Origin: Serendipita indica DSM 11827
Taxonomy: Eukaryota; Basidiomycota; Agaricomycetes; Sebacinales; Serendipitaceae
NCBI GenBank assembly: GCA_910890315.1
Contig: CAJVGD010000042.1
Span: 806,001 to 870,000 of the forward strand
DNA length: 64,000 nt
Direction: 5' to 3'
The notes beneath the pieces are model-generated. The model saw nothing but the letters and a program-made list of their open reading frames with translations, ran no database searches and was not told where the DNA came from. Below, piece after piece: positions 58,714 to 64,000 of the stretch (the first letter of the stretch is position 1; the number at the start of each line of letters is the position of its first letter). The translations under genes were made by a program, and so were the position numbers.

Positions 58714-60169
58714 TCACTGAAGGGGCGAGCGTGTCTGCTTGTTCGTACCATCCTCATCGTGCTTCTGATGAATCTGCTCTCTCTCTCGCTTGACACCGTC
58801 GATCTGGTCCATGAGCTCCTTTCCATCTTCAAATACCTTCCACACCTCCGACGGAATACCTTGAAAAGCCCGTTCAAATCTCTCTGGGGCATTGAGTGTT
58901 TCCTCAAGCTTCGGGTTGACACCAACAACTTTTCGGATCCAGATCCGCGCAACGCGGCCCTCGTTAGCGTCTGGATTGGTCGCGCGCAGAGTTTCAAGAT
59001 GATGATAGAATTGTGCATAGCTATAGTTGGGGTCAGCAAGGTGAATGAGGATCAAGAGAGTACGAACGCCTCTGGATCGGATTGGGTGCTGTCGCCCACA
59101 CATACCCAGGTCGTACGGGGAAGCCACCCAGATACCTTGACCTAGAAGATTATGAGCGCACCCACAATGTGGAGAATGATAGACATACAAAGCGATCAAA
59201 TTTGTATTCCTTGATGGGGATGGTGTGTAAGAAGGAATCGTTCACCCGACTATACCAACTATGGATATCAAACCAGCTAAGATCCCGAAGAATAATCATT
59301 CCATCTGGATAAGCTGAATCCTTGAGGAATTTGCGGAGAAAGGGGTAGAGGTTGTACGGGCTTGCACTAATGTAGAAGAATGGGGTGGGATGATCAGGCG
59401 TGGAGATTGCTTCATGCATCTTCTGGTACAATTCTGGCATACCAGGCGAATGCTGAGGAACGTTGACAAAGGTATTCCTCGTGAGCTGCTTGTGGTCATT
59501 GACACACGAAATCTTGACAGTGTCATCTACGTCACTGATCAAACTCCACCCTCCATCTTCTGCGAGGTATGTCGTGCCCGTCTCGTAGATGGCCGTAAGA
59601 GACTGGTGCTCTACACTCTCCTGCTGAAAGGATGAGACGGACATCTTGAGCGGACCATCTTGTGCATTCGGTATCGTGCCTGTGACTTCGTTGACAAGGG
59701 GGATATCAAGCACCTGAGAACTGATGCCATTTCCGTCCGACGGGCCGAGCTTGAGTTGACCACTCGAGGCACCGTTGAGCTCGTAGTCAATCTGTACGGT
59801 CATATTCGAAGCAATAGAGCGCAGGAACGGTGCAATACGTTCCTGAATGCGTTCCTTCGCTTTCGGATCAACATCCTCGGGTATCTCAAGCTCCTTCATG
59901 GCCAGAGTACACGCGTCTGTGGCGACAATATGCGTCTCCTTGAGATGGTGAAAGTATGCGGCGACGAATTCTGCCTTCCACGGCGCGGATGGGTTGCGCA
60001 CGACGTCGCGGTAGGCGACATTGTCTAGCAGCCACACTAAGAGCTCCGATCAGTCACGGCACAGGAATCTGGATGAAGGAGACATGCCTTCATCGCGTTC
60101 ACTCGCTGCAATACCGCCAGGCGGGATATGCGGCTTGAGCTTTTCGAGAAAGTGAAAGATGGCCGGCAT
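58714..60169 (-). CDS. App1-type phosphatase (phosphatidate phosphatase-like, HAD catalytic domain), copy 1
   Basis: App1 is a Mg2+-dependent phosphatidate phosphatase of yeast cortical actin patches. The start at 60169 gives MPAIFHFLEKLKPHIPPGG, then a GC-AG intron (60037-60087) joins DE to VWLLDNVAYRDV. The N-terminal beta-rich domain is followed by the catalytic motif SDVDDTVK (DxDxT nucleophile), MPELYQKMHEAIS, FFYISASPYNLYPFLRKFL (motif with Ser/Ala) and GMIILRDLSW, as in the App1 catalytic domain. A further exon gives PDANEGRVARIWIRKVVGVN and ends in a charged helix at 58714. The third catalytic acidic motif is expected in the GDS-type exon near 59090 (plus-strand side) and reads WVCVGDSTQSDPEA in translation. 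About 430 residues. It is a tandem paralogue of the next gene. Confidence 0.85.
60037..60087 (-). other. Non-canonical GC-AG intron in App1-type copy 1
   Basis: The donor reads GATGAAG|gcatgt and the acceptor ctcttag|TGTGG, removing 51 nt. Only this splice restores DEVWLLDN, which the neighbouring paralogue has as one continuous exon. The GT six bases on (AT|gtctcc) would leave the wrong frame. Confidence 0.75.
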
Positions 60170-60382
60170 GGACGAGTTAGAAGTGGTGGGGTCCAACTTG
60201 CAACACCTTGTTGACGTCCATCTAATCCCTCGACGTATTTTTAGCGGGTTTATTCTTGTCGTGGGTGGCTTTAAATGACGAGCGCTAAACCTGCTCCGAG
60301 AGTGGCGGAACCAGCTAACTCCATTCAATAGCCATATTATTAGTACACAAATCTAATTGTCCTTTTCAAATCATTGTATCCA

Positions 60383-61769
60383 CTAGTTAACTCGACTGCC
60401 GGCTTGTTGTTTGAGAGCATTGATCTCGGAAAGGAGCTCGTCTGGATTTTCGAAAACCTTCCACACCTTGGGGTCAATCCCATCAAACGCCTTTTGGAAC
60501 CGCTTAGGATCATTGAGGTCCTTTTCTGCAGATGGGTTGACTCCCACGACTGTCGAGCATGAGCGCAAGGCGTAGCAATATTGTCAGAGGACCTGACCTT
60601 TGTGAATCCAGATACGTGCAACACGTCCGCCTTGACCATTTTTCTCAAGCTGCTTGTAGAACGTCGCATAGGCTTCCGGATCTGTCTGCGTGCTGTCGCC
60701 GATACAGACCCATGTCGTTTTCGGAAGCCAGGTCGAGACCTTTTTCTGTCCGAAAACGTCAGAATTGTCAGATAGTGACTGTTTACATACCATGCGATCC
60801 TCTTTATACTCTTGTGTACCTACAGTTAGCGAGACTACAAAGCTCTTCAAAGTACTCAGTCTCAGAGAATTCGACGAATGCATCAACTCACCTCCATCGC
60901 CATCCAGCTCATATCTCGGAGAATCATCATTCCGTTCGGGAATCCCGCATTCTTGATGAATGAGCGGAGGAACGGATACAAATTATACGGCGACGCGGAT
61001 AGGTAGACAAACGGGGTCGGATTCGATGGTGTTGAAAGTGCGTCATGCAACCTCTTGTATAGCTCCGGCATACCCTGTACAGGCTTGGGCTCCTTGACAA
61101 ACGTATTCTTGAGCAAGGCGAGTCGATCTCGGACTTGGGTAACCTTGATTGTATCATCAATGTCGCTTATCACACCGAATCCACCATCTGCAGCAAAATA
61201 TGTGTTTCCTGTTTCGAGCATGGCTGTATGCGAGCCTTCGCTCAGGCTTTCCTTTTGCTCATGTACGACGCCCATCTTGAGTGCTTGACCCGGTTGCATA
61301 CCCTTTCCTCCGAGGGGCACATCAAGCTCCTGAGAGAGAATACTTGTGCGTCCTGTCAGTCTCCACAGCTAGCCAGTCGAGAGAGCTAGACTAACCCATT
61401 TGCGTCGCTCGGCCCCAATTGAATCACCTTCTTCACACCCTCGTATTCAATCTTGACCGACATATTCGGACCAATCTGCCTCACAAAAGGCGCGAGGCGG
61501 TCCTTAATACGGTCCTCCGAAATTTGATCATCCGGAGCAAGGTTGAGTGTTTGCGTCAAGTCTGCAATCGCTTTTACGACCTTTTCCCGGATTTTGCTGT
61601 TGTCATCGAAAAAGGCGGCAACATATTCGGCACGCCAAGGTTCGTTGGGGCCTCGACGAAAAGCGAGATTGTCGAGCAGCCAGACTTCATCATGATGGTC
61701 TGCTGGTTTTCCTTTACCTCCAAAGAGCCCACCAGTCAGCTTGGACAGCAGATTGGAGAATGGCGGCAT
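60383..61769 (-). CDS. App1-type phosphatase, copy 2
   Basis: Paralogue of the gene at 58714-60169 and in the same orientation, 213 bp upstream of its start codon. The start at 61769 gives MPPFSNLLSKLTGGLFGGKG, and the exon continues through HHDEVWLLDNLAFRRG without the intron found in copy 1. The catalytic motif is SDIDDTIK, followed by MPELYKRLHDALS, FVYLSASPYNLYPFLRSFI and GMMILRDMSW. Three short exons give EYKEDRM, then TTWVCIGDSTQTDPEAYATF (third acidic motif, GDS) and GRVARIWIHK, and the last exon has VVGVNPSAEKDLNDPKRFQK ending at 60383. About 400 residues. The order DxDxT ... SASPYNLYP ... GDSTQTDPEAY fits the App1 catalytic domain. No membrane segments. Confidence 0.87.
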
Positions 61770-62247
61770 TGAAGGCGGTCTTGGGCTCAGTCGCAGCTAA
61801 GGAAGGTCCTGTTGGTGGAAAGGGAGAAGAAGCAGACTTGTTCGGGTGCCATTTATACCTCGAACCTCGCCCCCAACTCGTGTTGCTCGTGTTGACATGC
61901 TTGACGAATGCCGCGCTCGGGTGACATCACGCGACTAAAGTTATAATGCCGGTTTGTTGTAAATGCATCATAAACACCAAGCAAATAGCCTTTGGCATGA
62001 AATGTGGCACTCTGGGGCTTTAGGACGCGTCCGATTCGTGCGGAGTAGCATGACTGCCCACCATGACGCGCGAATGATGAACACTCGACCACCGCTATAG
62101 CGAATCCACGTTAAACGGTATCTATTCGAACTGGCACTAGAAACATGCACGGTGTCGAACAGGTCATGGTCCAAAGCGACAGTCCTGTACAAAAACATGG
62201 TATTCGTATATCTGATGTCTACAGATATAAAGGGGCATATGCATCAC
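61770..62247. other. Intergenic region upstream of App1-type copy 2
   Basis: About 480 bp between the phosphotransferase stop and the App1 copy 2 start, both minus strand. It probably contains the App1 promoter. Short frames on both strands have no motif. Confidence 0.5.
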
Positions 62248-63995
62248 CTACAATTCCTTCTTCTGCGCGTCCACTTTTTTCGCGTCCTCCCAGTGTCCTT
62301 CCTTGTCCTTTTTGCGAACGGTAAAGCATGCAATGCCGAGGTATTCGGTGATATCGTTGATGACAAGGTAGACGAAGCGACCGTACGAGACCAACGAGAT
62401 CAGGAGCGTCGCATAGATAGCCAGTGCCCGTCGCTCGGGCGTAGTTTGGAAGATTGGCTCTCTAGACCGACCGTCAGCCCGTTTCTCACATGGCAAGAAT
62501 TACTCACTTGTCAAAGAGCCACTTGGAGTTGAGATCAACTGCGAGGGCACCAGTCCAGAGCCACATTGCATCAAAGATGGGGAACGGCTGGTGCGTAACG
62601 TGCGCAAGGATCATCAGTCCGACCTGGTGTGCAAATTGAAGTCCCCATGCACAGAGGAACGGGACGAAAAGTGGGCTGTGGATGATGGCAGACCCGTTAT
62701 AGTTGGGATACGAGAGCCAGAGTACATTGAGTGCACAGGAGATGGGAAGTGGCATCAGCCGTACGATTGGCATCAGTACCGAGCGTCCCTGAGCCTTTTC
62801 GTGTTTGTAGACATTATAGTAGCTGACGAAATCAGCGAGGTGATCATGAGAATGTAGCGATTCGCACCTTGTCACCACATTCCATGTCACGCCAACAGCA
62901 CCAAAGGCCATAAATGCTTCATTGAGGCGATAATGAGGGAGATTATCTGTAAGAAAATCGATCTTATGCAGTCCAAGCGTCATGAAAAGGTCCCTGTCCC
63001 AGATGGATGTTCCTATCACGTACTGTCAAACAGAAACCGGCTGAAAATGGCTATAGATCGTACCGTATTGCGCAGTCATGAAGTAGATACCGACAATCAG
63101 AAGAATACCCTCGGTTGGTCCGTTAAATACACCAAGATAGAGTGTGCCTAAACCGGTTCAGAAGCACTGAGACTTGTGAAACAGCGGACGCACCCGTATG
63201 ATACTCCTCCCATGTAGTAAGATAAAAGTTGGCGACAGCAGCGAGTTGACTTGAGACGGTCCAGCGAGAACGTGCGAGATTCAAGGCTCGGGAAGCGAGG
63301 ATGCACTCGAGCTGAGTAGGATAAGTGCGTGCACAAAAGCAAAGGTCCGACGCACAGTAGTATTGATGGCATCACAGCCTAGAGAGATTTAGAATCATGT
63401 GATGTATCACTTTAGTATGCTCACCATGGTCGAACATTTCGCCCAGTGGCCCGGCCATGCCAGTTCGTCGAGCCTGCTTGCTGATAGGGAGTTAGCTCGT
63501 TGAGATTACACAGAGCTCATGGACACACTGACCCGTCGATGGCATCCAAACTCTGGTACGTAAAGAGCGAAACTCCCCAGACCCAGTACATCCAATCTGG
63601 TGGACCGGTGGCGCCGCCCTTTTCAGCCAAGTAAAAGGGATCGTAGTAGATCAAGGTGATAAAGTTGAAAAAGACGAGGCTGAGACCCGTGAGCGTGATC
63701 TACATGACGTTTTTGCAGTTGTAAGCTCTCGACGTATGTTGTCCGGTTATCCGAACCGAGCCAAAACACAAAACATAGGTAAAAAGGGAAGATACTAACA
63801 GTGTTTGGAGCAACATTTGTCGGGATAAACGTGACGAGCCATGTCCAGTACTTGTTCAAGAAGAGGCGTGATGTTATCGAGCTGGATAGGACTGTTAGCA
63901 CGTGCAGAGAAGTAGACTGGATGCTCTTACCGATCTGCTCCACTGTACTTGTATGATTTTAGATGCGCAAGGGCGTCTTTGGAGATGTAGCCCAT
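62248..63995 (-). CDS. Choline/ethanolamine phosphotransferase (CDP-alcohol phosphotransferase, Cpt1/Ept1 type)
   Basis: Catalyses the last Kennedy-pathway step: CDP-choline or CDP-ethanolamine plus diacylglycerol to PC or PE, in ER/Golgi membranes. The start at 63995, five bases from the window edge, gives MGYISKDALAHLKSYKYSGA. The next exons carry YWTWLVTFIPTNVAPNT, then FFNFITLIYYDPFYLAEKGG, DWMYWVWGVSLFTYQSLDA and the CDP-alcohol signature DGxxAR...G..G..FDHGCD, split by introns near 63430-63560. Several membrane helices follow, with FGAVGVTWNVVTRCESL and the last exon (YATLLISLVSYGRFVYLVIN) ending in a charged tail (KKDKEGHWEDAKKVDAQKKE) at 62248. Six or seven short introns. Choline versus ethanolamine preference is not readable. 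Confidence 0.9.
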
Positions 63996-64000
63996 TGCGG

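Overview
This is nuclear DNA from a filamentous basidiomycete, most likely an Agaricomycete. A Rhizoctonia/Ceratobasidium-type genome would fit, but I cannot prove the genus. The evidence is intron-dense protein genes with introns of about 45-60 nt (GT-AG, branch sites near CTGAC/CTAAC), intergenic gaps often under 150 bp on both strands, and core proteins whose motifs match their fungal families. I see no rRNA, tRNA, CRISPR array, bacterial operon, provirus or recognisable transposon.

Layout. 0.6-9.8 kb: SET-domain protein, amidase, a gene-poor stretch of about 2.5 kb, then an RNF10/Mag2-type RING protein. 10-21 kb: CENP-C (Mif2) divergent from a HAD hydrolase, then a PhzF-like protein, a mitochondrial PP2C phosphatase, a class II cAMP phosphodiesterase and an F-box protein. 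21-29 kb: a proline-rich unknown, an RS-rich nuclear protein, an NAD(P)-binding oxidoreductase, Coa1, cyclin H (Ccl1) divergent from the cap trimethylase Tgs1. 29-36 kb: a divergent G-alpha subunit, a BolA protein and an LtrA-type membrane protein. 35.9-37.8 kb: three tandem copies of an unrecognised small family (two with a membrane segment, the middle one apparently decayed). 38-45 kb: an unrecognised protein with a possible His/Cys active site, Lto1, and a long secreted array of WSC modules. 44.8-58.7 kb: Alg9, Naf1 divergent from the Golgi SNARE Gos1, an Ark/Prk-type kinase, cyclin C, APC11 and mitochondrial EF-Ts (with an apparent frameshift). 58.7-64 kb: two tandem App1-type phosphatases and a choline/ethanolamine phosphotransferase.

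Functional links. Most genes are housekeeping: transcription kinases (cyclin H of TFIIH, cyclin C of Mediator), sn/snoRNA biogenesis (Tgs1, Naf1), chromosome segregation (CENP-C, APC11), ribosome quality control and Fe-S support (Mag2, Lto1, BolA), mitochondria (Coa1, PP2C, EF-Ts), lipids (CPT/EPT, App1), and cAMP/G-protein signalling (class II PDE, G-alpha). The accessory part is 29-44.6 kb: divergent G-alpha, the small tandem family, the small His/Cys protein and the WSC array. I saw no single undescribed multi-gene system. The best candidates for new biology are the small tandem family and the degenerate WSC array. Exon boundaries were inferred by eye from splice signals and family motifs, so starts of several genes are provisional and are marked as such.
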